Positions 36,779-44,504 of a stretch of DNA of 64,000 bases are shown here, piece by piece. Location of the stretch: assembly GCA_029262235.1 (NCBI GenBank), contig JAJCZU010000006.1:336268-400267 (forward strand), written 5' to 3'. The DNA comes from Candidatus Eiseniibacteriota bacterium. Its GTDB lineage: Bacteria; Orphanbacterota; Orphanbacteria; Orphanbacterales; Orphanbacteraceae. The translations under genes were made by a program, and so were the position numbers. The notes below the pieces were generated by a model. That model was not told where the DNA came from, ran no database searches, and saw only the letters and a list, made by a program, of their open reading frames with translations. Every line of letters starts with the position of its first letter. Position 1 is the stretch's first letter.

Positions 36779-38170
36779 ATGGCAGGGAAGAAGCGTCAGG
36801 TGCTGCTCGTTTCGAATGAGAAGAGCGTACGCTGGACTCTGGGCTCCGCGCTGCTCGAGAACGGGTACGAAGTGGAGACCGCCGACGATCTGTCCTCCGC
36901 CCGCACTCTTCTCAAGAAAGACCCCACCGTCGTGTTTCTCGACCTCGACCTCGCGCAGGACTCTCTCGAACTCCTGAAGGAAGAGCCGATTCGAGACAAG
37001 GACTCCGTCGCGCTCATGCTTCACTCGAAGAAGAGCGAAGATCAGGTCCCCGAAAGCATCAAGCGGGGCGCCGCGCAGTCGTTCGAAAAGCCTGTGGAAA
37101 TTCGCCGCATTCTCGACGTCATCGAGGACCTCATGGCGGACACGGAAATCCGGCGCGAGGTGAAGAGCGCCGAACCGATCGTGATCGGCAATCGGGAAAC
37201 CGACCGCTTCATCCTCGGCAAGAACCCCAAGATGAAGAAAATTTTCGATGTTGTGGAACGTGTGGCCACGAGCCCGCATTCGACTGTGTTGATTCAGGGC
37301 GAAAGCGGCGTCGGCAAAGAGATGGTGGCGAAAGCCGTGCACTTCGGAACCGTGAAGAAGATCGGTCAGTTCATGGAGATCAACTGCGGCGCGCTTCCCG
37401 AAAGTCTTCTCGAAAGCGAACTCTTCGGACACGAAGCCGGCTCGTTTACGGATGCAAAACACTTGAAGAAGGGGCTGATCGAACTGGCCTCGGGCGGGAC
37501 GCTCTTTCTCGACGAGATCGGAGAGATGCCGCTCGAACTGCAGTCGTCGATCCTGCGCGTGATCGAAACGAAACGCTTCAAGCGCGTCGGCGGGACGCAG
37601 GACATCGAAGTGCAGCTTCGCATCATCGCGGCGACGCACCAGGATCTGCAGAAGGCCGTGGCCGAGCGCCGCTTCCGTCAGGACCTCTTTTTCCGCCTGA
37701 ACGTCGTGCCGATTTTCATTCCGCCGCTTCGCGAACGCCCCGAGGACATTCCGATCCTCGCGAGCTACTTCATCGACTTTTTCAACCGGGAGCTCGGTCG
37801 CAATATTCGCGGGCTTTCACCGACGGCCCGGAACCGCCTTCAGAATTATGTATGGCCCGGGAATGTTCGCGAACTCAGGAACGTGCTCGAGCGCGCGATC
37901 CTGCTCGAGGATGAAGACCGCATTCTATTGCACGAAATCCTGATCGACATGCCCCACGACATGATGCCGGTGATGCAGCAGAACGAAAGGGACGGGGACT
38001 TCGTGCCGATTACATTGAGAGAGCTGGAGCTGCAGGCCGTCCGCCAGACGCTCGCCTGGGCGCGGGGCAACAAGACGAAGGCGGCGAAGGCTCTCGGGAT
38101 TTCGCGCCAGACGCTTCGGGAGAAGGTGCGGCGCCTCGACGACGGAGCGCTGGCGGGAACGCCGACCTGA
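36779..38170 (+). CDS. Sigma-54-dependent NtrC/FlrC-family response regulator
   Basis: A 463-residue regulator. The receiver domain (4-120) has VVFLDLDLAQ with a candidate phospho-acceptor Asp and a Lys in FEKPVEI. The AAA+ domain has GESGVGKE as Walker A, ELFGHEAGSFTDAKH as sigma-54 contact loop and FLDEIGEM as Walker B. The loop is GSFTDA instead of GAFTGA but keeps the Phe-Thr pair. The Fis-type HTH is TKAAKALGISRQTLREKVRR. An AGGAGGTAGGG lies before the ATG. It is the natural activator of the sigma-54 promoters in this island, with fliA next downstream. Confidence 0.9.
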   Translation: MAGKKRQVLLVSNEKSVRWTLGSALLENGYEVETADDLSSARTLLKKDPTVVFLDLDLAQDSLELLKEEPIRDKDSVALMLHSKKSEDQVPESIKRGAAQSFEKPVEIRRILDVIEDLMADTEIRREVKSAEPIVIGNRETDRFILGKNPKMKKIFDVVERVATSPHSTVLIQGESGVGKEMVAKAVHFGTVKKIGQFMEINCGALPESLLESELFGHEAGSFTDAKHLKKGLIELASGGTLFLDEIGEMPLELQSSILRVIETKRFKRVGGTQDIEVQLRIIAATHQDLQKAVAERRFRQDLFFRLNVVPIFIPPLRERPEDIPILASYFIDFFNRELGRNIRGLSPTARNRLQNYVWPGNVRELRNVLERAILLEDEDRILLHEILIDMPHDMMPVMQQNERDGDFVPITLRELELQAVRQTLAWARGNKTKAAKALGISRQTLREKVRRLDDGALAGTPT

Positions 38171-38382
38171 GTGGTCGAAAATTTACCACTGCACGGTTTT
38201 TGATCAACCTCGATTCGATCTTGTAATCTTCTGTAAATTCATCGTTTACGACAATATCCCTCTTGATCTGCTCGGAATGTGAACAGAATTCACCCGATCG
38301 ATGCCTCGGACCGCCTTACGAACCAGTCTCATAACTGCTGAAACAGTAACGAATTACGCCTTTCTTCCAAAAGGTTCCGAAA

Positions 38383-38398
38383 TGGCACCACGGTTGCT
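38383..38398 (+). promoter_or_regulatory. Sigma-54 promoter of fliA
   Basis: TGGCACCACGGTTGCT matches the -24/-12 consensus with GG and GC ten bases apart. It lies 47 bases before the fliA ATG in a 274-base gap otherwise without a gene; a weak AGTGGT/ACCACT hairpin follows the regulator gene at its start. Confidence 0.85.
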
Positions 38399-38444
38399 CA
38401 TGTATGACCTTGCCAATCAAAAAACTTAAGGCAGGGGGACAAGC

Positions 38445-39305
38445 ATGGATCAGATCGAGATCGTTTGGCGGAAGTTCAAGAAGTCCGGGGCGAAGAAACT
38501 GCGCGATCAGCTGATTGTGGAGTATATGCCGCTCGTCAAGTACGTTGCCGGCCGCCTCGCCGTGGGGCTTCCGCCGTCCGTTCAGATTGATGATCTGATC
38601 GGTTCGGGAACGATGGGGCTCATGACTGCCGTGAACCGGTACGACCCGGGCCGCGACAACAAGTTCTCGACGTTCGCCATCTCCCGGATCCGGGGCGCCA
38701 TGCTCGACGAACTCCGTTCGATGGACTGGGTGCCGCGATCGGTCCGCAGGAAGGCGCGCCAGCTCGAAGACGCCTACAGCAAGATCGAAGCGCGCAAAGG
38801 GTGCGCCGCCTCCGACGAGGAAGTGGCGACGGAAATGTCGATCGAAATGCGCGACTACTTCCATCTGCTCGAAGATGTCCGTGGCGCGACGCTGCTTTCG
38901 CTCGACGAACAGTGCTCTTCGGACGACGGCAACTCGCCGACGAAGATCCACGATACGGTACAGGACCACAACCAGGTCGACCCCGTGGCCGTGCTGGAAG
39001 TGCAGAAGATGCGAAAAGTGGTCGACGGCTCGCTCGACATGCTGCCGGAGCGCGAGCGCCTCGTCCTGATCCTCTATTACTACGAAGAGATGACGCTGAA
39101 AGAGATCGGCTCGATCCTCGGCGTCTCGGAGTCCCGCGTCTCGCAGATTCACACGAAGGCGATCAGCCGACTGCGTGCGAAGCTTCGTCCGAATCAGGAA
39201 GTGCTGGTTTCGGCGCGTCACGAACACCAGGCCATCGCCAAGGTCGGGAATGCCCGCGAGCGCAGCAAGCGCGCGTATGCCCGGGAAGCTCTGGGGATCG
39301 CGTGA
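38445..39305 (+). CDS. fliA: Flagellar sigma factor FliA (sigma-28)
   Basis: A 286-residue sigma-28 with regions 2, 3 and 4. Region 2 has YMPLVKYVAGRLAVGLPPSV, IDDLIGSGTMGLMTAV and KFSTFAISRIRGAMLDELRS, followed by the diagnostic MDWVPRSVRRKARQLE. Region 4 is LPERERLVLILYYYEEMTLK and GVSESRVSQIHTKAISRLRA. It has about 40 extra residues after region 4. It transcribes late flagellar and chemotaxis genes and is expected to be held by the FlgM-like peptide. The CAGGGGG ribosome site is good. Confidence 0.96.
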   Translation: MDQIEIVWRKFKKSGAKKLRDQLIVEYMPLVKYVAGRLAVGLPPSVQIDDLIGSGTMGLMTAVNRYDPGRDNKFSTFAISRIRGAMLDELRSMDWVPRSVRRKARQLEDAYSKIEARKGCAASDEEVATEMSIEMRDYFHLLEDVRGATLLSLDEQCSSDDGNSPTKIHDTVQDHNQVDPVAVLEVQKMRKVVDGSLDMLPERERLVLILYYYEEMTLKEIGSILGVSESRVSQIHTKAISRLRAKLRPNQEVLVSARHEHQAIAKVGNARERSKRAYAREALGIA

Positions 39306-39928
39306 CCGGGGAGTCCCCACTCGCGATTGCCCGGATGGAAGTGAGCGACCCCGGGCCGCTGGCCCGTGATCTGGCGGCGACCTGCCGTAAGGCGCGCACG
39401 CACCTGCACTGCAGCCTCACGGCTCTCGAGCCTGGCCACGGACGGACCACGGCCGCGTGGATCCGCGCCTCTCTCGCGGAGCTCGGCACGATCGAGACGT
39501 TTCTGGATCTCTGGGCGTGCGCGGGGGCCGAAACGTCGGCCCGGGCCGGCACTTTCGACCTCAGGAACGTCATTCATGACCTCAGGGAGCGTCCGCGCTC
39601 TCCCGGCGATCCCGCCATCGCCACGCGCTTCGATACCGACATCCCGCTGCCTGTGAACGGTGATCGTGCCTTCTACGAGGCCGCGACCCGGATCCTGGCC
39701 GACGAAATCGGCGCAAACCTCGGTGGGAGCGCTTCTATCGGCCTTCGCGTCCTTTCCCGTACCGGCGTGCATGTTGTCACGTTCCGCAGAACCGGGGCCT
39801 CCGCAGCGGCTTCCTGGAAGCCCCGCTGGCAGGGACTCCAGCTCCTGGCTTCGATGTTTCGCGAGCGCGGGAGCCGTCTCGACTGGGATCACCGGCCCCC
39901 GCAGATCCATCTCGTCATTCCCGCCTGA
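39302..39928 (+). CDS. Degenerate histidine-kinase-like ATPase-fold protein
   Basis: A 208-residue protein coupled to fliA by GTGA overlap. It has a helical first half (LARDLAATCRKARTHLHCSL) and a second half with the layout of a histidine-kinase ATPase domain: FDLRNVIHDL, LPVNGDRAFYEAATRILADEIG in the N-box position, GVHVVTFRRTG in the G1-like position, and WQGLQLLASMFRERGSRL then PPQIHLVIPA at the end. The usual Asn and Asp-x-Gly-x-Gly residues are not clearly present. It may be a pseudokinase adaptor for the motility regulators; that is an inference. Confidence 0.6.
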   Translation: MTGESPLAIARMEVSDPGPLARDLAATCRKARTHLHCSLTALEPGHGRTTAAWIRASLAELGTIETFLDLWACAGAETSARAGTFDLRNVIHDLRERPRSPGDPAIATRFDTDIPLPVNGDRAFYEAATRILADEIGANLGGSASIGLRVLSRTGVHVVTFRRTGASAAASWKPRWQGLQLLASMFRERGSRLDWDHRPPQIHLVIPA

Positions 39929-40049
39929 GGCGTAACTTTCCCTGTGAGAACCCCCACGGTTGGGTGATTTCCCCCGTTTTTCCCGCTCTCGTTTGATCCG
40001 ATCCGGCACTGATTCATCGCATTTCGTACTCCTGTCCCCTGTTTCGATT

Positions 40050-40065
40050 CGGCCCGCTCCTTGCA
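40050..40065 (+). promoter_or_regulatory. Candidate sigma-54 promoter before the small helical gene
   Basis: CGGCCCGCTCCTTGCA keeps GG and GC at ten-base spacing with a perfect TTGCA; the -24 half is weaker. Transcription would begin near 40076. Confidence 0.55.
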
Positions 40066-40098
40066 AAACCAAGCCTCATGGAACAAGGAGACAAGCCA

Positions 40099-40347
40099 GT
40101 GGAAGGACACCATTACCCTCGTGAGGGTTTGCATTCGAAGCGGCGGCTCATCGCTGACTATATGAACCGCTATCGGAAGTTAAGGGAACAGGGACGCGTT
40201 GAAGATGCGGCCGTGCAGCTCCGGTTGGCAGCACAGGTCGCGGATGAGTCGATGGAGGAGACGATACTGGTTGCTCGTCGTCTTCTCCTCAGAATCGAAC
40301 ATCTCTGCCGTCAGGAAAGATCGCGCGGAGGGATCGAAGGCTCATGA
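40099..40347 (+). CDS. Small helical protein of unknown function
   Basis: An 82-residue soluble, Arg/Glu-rich helical protein (LIADYMNRYRKLREQGRVED, LVARRLLLRIEHLC). The GTG start at 40099 has AAGGAG eight bases upstream and leaves a normal leader after the sigma-54 start site; an ATG at 40078 would be almost leaderless. No family recognised. Placement suggests a motility-linked role. Confidence 0.55.
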   Translation: MEGHHYPREGLHSKRRLIADYMNRYRKLREQGRVEDAAVQLRLAAQVADESMEETILVARRLLLRIEHLCRQERSRGGIEGS

Positions 40348-40406
40348 CCGGTGTTCGGGGGTGGCGACGATTTGGGTAGCACGTCGCTCACCCCCACCCG
40401 GTCGGT

Positions 40407-40529
40407 CTAAAACAGCGGCCCGAACCAGAAGGGGGCCGGGAGCCCCCGTTCGAACCAGTGGAGGAGAATTCCCCCGACAGAGCTGCCTGCCAGCAAACTG
40501 AACCAGCCTGCTTTCATCCATTCTCTCAT
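40407..40529 (-). CDS. Small membrane peptide (40 residues)
   Basis: A 40-residue frame on the minus strand with AAGGAGGT eight bases before the ATG. The start MREWMKAGWFSLLAGSSVGG leads into a hydrophobic segment, then HWFERGLPAPFWFGPLF, rich in Trp, Phe and Pro. One membrane-spanning or membrane-associated helix is expected. It lies 45 bases after the 23-residue peptide gene, on the same transcript. Confidence 0.55.
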   Translation of the reverse strand: MREWMKAGWFSLLAGSSVGGILLHWFERGLPAPFWFGPLF

Positions 40530-40574
40530 CGGTTTCCTACCTCCTTCTTAATCGCTACGAATCCGCGGAACCGG

Positions 40575-40646
40575 CTAACGCATCCAGTAGAGGATGTCGG
40601 CCAGGCCCCAGAACGTGAACAGAATGATGGCCAGCTTGGCTGCCAT
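40575..40646 (-). CDS. Tiny membrane peptide (23 residues)
   Basis: A 23-residue frame on the minus strand beginning MAAKLAIILFTFWGLAD and ending in WMR: essentially one hydrophobic helix with a Lys near the start and Arg at the end. AAGGAG lies nine bases before the ATG. The ribosome site and the sigma-54 promoter match upstream are the main reasons to believe it is translated. Confidence 0.5.
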   Translation of the reverse strand: MAAKLAIILFTFWGLADILYWMR

Positions 40647-40773
40647 GATTGGTCTCTCCTTTGTCTTAAGTATTCGACGGATGGATCGACTGATCTGGCA
40701 CACATAGGCATCACCCCTCTCGGTCTGCGGCCACCTGGGCCTCCCCTGATTTCACGGCAAGAGACATGAATTG

Positions 40774-40790
40774 CATAGGGAGTGCCAATG
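40774..40790 (-). promoter_or_regulatory. Sigma-54 promoter of the two small membrane peptides
   Basis: On the minus strand TTGGCACTCCCTATGCA has GG and GC ten bases apart and matches TGGCAC-N5-WTGCA. It is about 130 bases before the first peptide start. The 40348-40969 region otherwise shows no other supported gene. Confidence 0.7.
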
Positions 40791-40969
40791 TGCTGAAATC
40801 GTCGTAAGTAGCTTTTGTGTATCAGGTTAGGCGAAACTGTGGATGGCAGGAAGTGTGCAGAAACCGACCAGTTTCTAGCCGGCCCCGGTAAATATCTTGG
40901 CAGATTGAGGGAGCGATGGGCGGAATCAAACGGGATCGACGGGAGCCGTCTCGATATCGCAGGAAGCGG

Positions 40970-43513
40970 TCAGGAGCGGGCGTCTTTCCTGTATTTCAGG
41001 ACGAGGAGAGTCAGATCGTCCGTCGGGTTCTCTCCGAGGAAGTTGATGACCGCCCTGTGAAGAGCGTCGCAGATGGCGGCCGCATTCCCGGCGCGATGCT
41101 CCCTGACGATGTCGGTCAGGCGCTCCCGTCCGAAGCTCCGGTCGTGGGCGTTCGGCTCGTCGGTAATGCCGTCGGTAAAGAGCACGAGTACATCGTCGGT
41201 TTCGAGCGGGAAGGCATGTTCCCGATACGCGACTTCCGCGTCGACCCCGAGAATCAGGTCGCTCTCGTCGAGGTCGTGATGGGATCCGTCGGCGTGGACG
41301 ACGATCGGGGGCGGATGCCCGGCGTTGGCGTACGTGAGCACCCCGCGCCCCGGGTCGAGCATGCCGTAGAAGATCGTCACGAAACGGCCGCTCGTGTTCC
41401 GCTCCTGCATCTGGCGGTTCACCTTTTCGAGCGACGCTCCGGGCGAAGCGGAAATACGCGCTTCGGCCCGAAACGAGGACTGCACGGCCGAGATCAGAAG
41501 CGCGGCCGAAACCCCGTGCCCGATCGCGTCCGCGACCACGAGCCCGACTGAGCCGTCGGGTCCCGGCACGTAGTCGTAGTAGTCGCCGCCGACTTCTTCC
41601 GAGATCACGTAGAGCGAGGCGATGTCGACACCCGGGAGCGACGGCGGCGAGGGGGGAAGCAGCTGCAGCTGAATTTCGCGCGCGAGTTCCAGTTCCTGCT
41701 TCATCCGCTCGCGATCGATCGTTTCCCTGTGAAGCTGCGCGTTCTCGATCGCCAGCGTGGCCTGGTTCGCGAGCGTGTTCAGCAGTTCGCGATCTTCCCG
41801 CGAATAGACTTCGCCCGATTCCTTCGGCCCTAACGAGACGATTCCCGTCAATCGATCACCCGATATCAGGGGAATGAGCAGCGAAGACTCGAGCTCCGCG
41901 AGGCGCGCCTTCTCCGCAGCGGGAAGCAGCACCGTGCCCTCGCCGTCGGCGACGCGGTCGATCGGAACGGCGCGATGCGAGCCCTCGAGAAAACGCACGA
42001 TCTTGTCGTCGCCGGAAAACGTGATCGGTGCGGCGCCCGTTGCTTCGCGCACGATGCCCGCCGCTTCCTGCAGTACGAGATTCCCCGTCGCTTCGTCTTT
42101 CAAGAATACGGCCACACGATTCACGTGCAAAGTTTGTGAGATGCGTCGCACGAGCACGCGGAGCAGCGTCTTCAAATCGAGAATCGACGTGATCGCCTGG
42201 CTGAACTCGTGCAGTGTGCGTCGGTACCGGAACTTCTCGCGGAAAAACGTGCGATCGATCCATTCCTGTATCAAATTGCGCGCAGGGGAAAAGAGGAGCG
42301 CGATCAGGAAGATCGTGAGTATGCTCGGCAGGATGTCGGTCCCGCCGGAAACATTGCGAACGAGACGCCCCACGAGATCGACGAGTCCGATGTAAGCGAC
42401 GGCAAGGAACGCCGTCAGGATCGTGTACAGCATCGATCGCTTGACAATGATTTCGAGATCGAGCAGACCGTAGCGCACGATGGCATGACCGAAGCTGAGC
42501 GGAAGGAGGAGCACCAGAAGAACGAAGTACGGGCCGGCGAAGATTTCGCCTTCGGGACGGACGAGTTTATACACGTTCGTGAACGCGAAAGGAAGGAGCG
42601 CGATCGACGTGCCCCAGGCGACGCCGCGCAGCTTGCGTTTCATGACGGGAGACTTCGTTGTCCGGTACGAGTGCAGGAAAGCGCCCACACCGGCCAGAAT
42701 GCAGAGCAGCATGTACAGCGCCGAGATAAACTGGAAGAACGAAAGGAGCGGCCGGTGCAGATTACCCGTGAAATAGATCGTGATGTTCAGCGTGAGACTC
42801 ATGAGGAAGAAGACAACGCTCACGAGATAGAGGCCGCACGGGAATTTCCGTCCGAGAATCGTGACCGGGCCGAGCATGGCGAAGGCCGGAGGAATCCTCT
42901 TCTTCCGCGGGAACAGCAGGAACAGATGCAGAATCACGGGAGCGGCGAACAGAATCGCGAAATCGGCCGCGGTCTTGACCGCGAACTGGAGAAAAATGCT
43001 GCCCGTGGGAGGGGGCTCGATCAGCAGAAAGCCGAGAGTGATGCCCGCGAAGTAGAAGAGGCTCGCGACGATGTCGTTCCGGTTCCAGAATACGATGAAC
43101 CCGAGGACCACGAACGCCAGGCCGACGAGGGACCGGATTGCGATGCGGAGGCGCAGCTCGGGGGAACGTTCCGCGGCGATCACCTCGAAATGCTCGACTG
43201 CGCCGGCGCGCTCCACCTGGAACAGAATGCGGTCCCCCGGCCGGAACGTGCCGAACGCCCGCAGGATCCCCATCATGTCGTCCCGGTGCACTCCCTGCAT
43301 GCGGAGCACTTCGTCCCCCGGACGGAGTCCCGCACGGTCTGCCGGGCCGTCCGGAGAGATGTCGGTCACGGCGAACTGGCGGAATTGAAAGCCCAGATCG
43401 GGCACCAGAGGGAGGCGGAGCAGTGCCACGATCGTATACAGGATCAGAATCGGAAGCAGCGCAACGAGAAGGCCGTGGCCGGCTCCCGCGCGTTTCCGGT
43501 GGTGGCGCGACAT
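40970..43513 (-). CDS. Membrane PDZ-GAF-SpoIIE/PP2C phosphatase
   Basis: An 847-residue protein. After a first membrane segment (LLVALLPILILYTIVALL) a periplasmic PDZ domain (DISPDGPADRAGLRPGDEVL) spans about 45-110. Then come about ten membrane segments to about 415, a GAF domain (FSQAITSILDLKTLLRVLVRRI onward) and, after a coiled-coil REIQLQLLPPSPPSLPGVDIA, a SpoIIE-type PP2C phosphatase (EEVGGDYYDYV, VVADAIGHGVSAALL, LYTDG-like LFTDGITDEP, ENPTDDLTLLVLKY). It probably dephosphorylates an anti-sigma-factor antagonist in response to a periplasmic signal. Start has a GGGAGGTGA site. Confidence 0.9.
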   Translation of the reverse strand: MSRHHRKRAGAGHGLLVALLPILILYTIVALLRLPLVPDLGFQFRQFAVTDISPDGPADRAGLRPGDEVLRMQGVHRDDMMGILRAFGTFRPGDRILFQVERAGAVEHFEVIAAERSPELRLRIAIRSLVGLAFVVLGFIVFWNRNDIVASLFYFAGITLGFLLIEPPPTGSIFLQFAVKTAADFAILFAAPVILHLFLLFPRKKRIPPAFAMLGPVTILGRKFPCGLYLVSVVFFLMSLTLNITIYFTGNLHRPLLSFFQFISALYMLLCILAGVGAFLHSYRTTKSPVMKRKLRGVAWGTSIALLPFAFTNVYKLVRPEGEIFAGPYFVLLVLLLPLSFGHAIVRYGLLDLEIIVKRSMLYTILTAFLAVAYIGLVDLVGRLVRNVSGGTDILPSILTIFLIALLFSPARNLIQEWIDRTFFREKFRYRRTLHEFSQAITSILDLKTLLRVLVRRISQTLHVNRVAVFLKDEATGNLVLQEAAGIVREATGAAPITFSGDDKIVRFLEGSHRAVPIDRVADGEGTVLLPAAEKARLAELESSLLIPLISGDRLTGIVSLGPKESGEVYSREDRELLNTLANQATLAIENAQLHRETIDRERMKQELELAREIQLQLLPPSPPSLPGVDIASLYVISEEVGGDYYDYVPGPDGSVGLVVADAIGHGVSAALLISAVQSSFRAEARISASPGASLEKVNRQMQERNTSGRFVTIFYGMLDPGRGVLTYANAGHPPPIVVHADGSHHDLDESDLILGVDAEVAYREHAFPLETDDVLVLFTDGITDEPNAHDRSFGRERLTDIVREHRAGNAAAICDALHRAVINFLGENPTDDLTLLVLKYRKDARS

Positions 43514-43586
43514 GGTTCACCTCCCGGGTAGGTCTCTTCACGTTAAGAATTCCACGAAATGGGGTCAATGAAAAAGGGGCAGGGGC

Positions 43587-43616
43587 TTGCCCGCATTTCA
43601 CCCGCTGTGCTAGCCT
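43587..43616 (+). promoter_or_regulatory. Sigma-70-like promoter of the TPR membrane protein
   Basis: TTGCCC and TAGCCT with an 18-base spacer and a TG before the -10, 39 bases upstream of GTG 43655. Confidence 0.45.
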
Positions 43617-43654
43617 GTGACGGTTGTTATGGGAACGAAAGGAGCGGCATAGCC

Positions 43655-44341
43655 GTGGCGAAAAGCACTCGCTTGACAAAGCGACAACTTAAGGAAGATC
43701 AATTCGTTACCTCCGCATTCCAGGCGGCGGATTTCTTCCAGGAACATAAGAAACCGATCTTCATGGGGCTGGCCGGCGTCGTACTCGGAGTCGCGGCGGT
43801 CTTCTTCTTCATGCACTCGCAGGCTTCGGGCGCGAAAGCGGCCGCGGCGATGCTCGGGCAGGGGACGGGACTCTTTACGAGCGGTAATTATCCGGAAGCG
43901 GCGATTCAGCTCAGCCGGTTTCTCGATGAACATCCGCGGAGCCCCAGTGCCGGGTATGCGGCGGTTCTGGCCGGCGACTCGTACTACTACAGCGGGCGCC
44001 CGAGCGACGCGGCGCAGAAGTATCGCTACGCGATCGAGCGTGCGAAAGACGGAAGCGATGTGAAGCGTTCCGCGACAGCGGGGCTTGCGGCCGTTGACGA
44101 GTCCGAAGGGAAGTTCACGGAAGCCGCGCGCACGTACGAAGAGCTGGCGGCTTCCGAGAAGACGGAGGCGGGCAAGGCGCGCATGCTGTATGCGGCCGGC
44201 CGCTGTTATCTGTCAGGGAATGAATTCCAGAAGGCGAGCGAGATCTTCGCGAACATCGATCGCGATCTGATTGACCCGATTCAGGCGGCCACTCTCGACT
44301 GGTTCGAGAAAGAAGCCGAGATCGGACTCGCGGGGAGTTAG
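43655..44341 (+). CDS. Membrane-anchored TPR protein, YfgM-like
   Basis: A 228-residue protein with a cytoplasmic start (KRQLKEDQFVTSAFQAADFFQEHKKP), one membrane helix (IFMGLAGVVLGVAAVFFFM) and a periplasmic TPR array, for example GNYPEAAIQLSRFLDEHPRS, GRPSDAAQKYRYAIERA and GKFTEAARTYEELAA. The order matches YfgM-type proteins that assist secretion or envelope chaperones. The GTG start has AAAGGAG ten bases upstream; a longer N-terminal frame has no ribosome site. Confidence 0.8.
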   Translation: MAKSTRLTKRQLKEDQFVTSAFQAADFFQEHKKPIFMGLAGVVLGVAAVFFFMHSQASGAKAAAAMLGQGTGLFTSGNYPEAAIQLSRFLDEHPRSPSAGYAAVLAGDSYYYSGRPSDAAQKYRYAIERAKDGSDVKRSATAGLAAVDESEGKFTEAARTYEELAASEKTEAGKARMLYAAGRCYLSGNEFQKASEIFANIDRDLIDPIQAATLDWFEKEAEIGLAGS

Positions 44342-44400
44342 CGACGCTTCCCGGGCTCATGAGAAGTCCGAAAGACAGCGCGATCAGAATCTGAATACGA

Positions 44401-44429
44401 GAGCCCGGGGGAAAGTTTCCTCCGGGCTC
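44401..44429 (+). terminator. Hairpin, probable terminator
   Basis: GAGCCCGG and CCGGGCTC enclose an inner GGAAA/TTTCC pairing, then a T-containing run. It ends the TPR gene. Confidence 0.55.
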
Positions 44430-44504
44430 GTTCGCGTTTGAGTAGCATGACTCCTATCTACTTGATGGCTCGATCATCAACATGCGAGATGAACACGGGC
44501 AGAT

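Noticed and set aside
42209-43531. 440-codon plus-strand frame opposite the SpoIIE phosphatase
   Set aside because: Very charged Glu/Arg/His shadow composition without domains.
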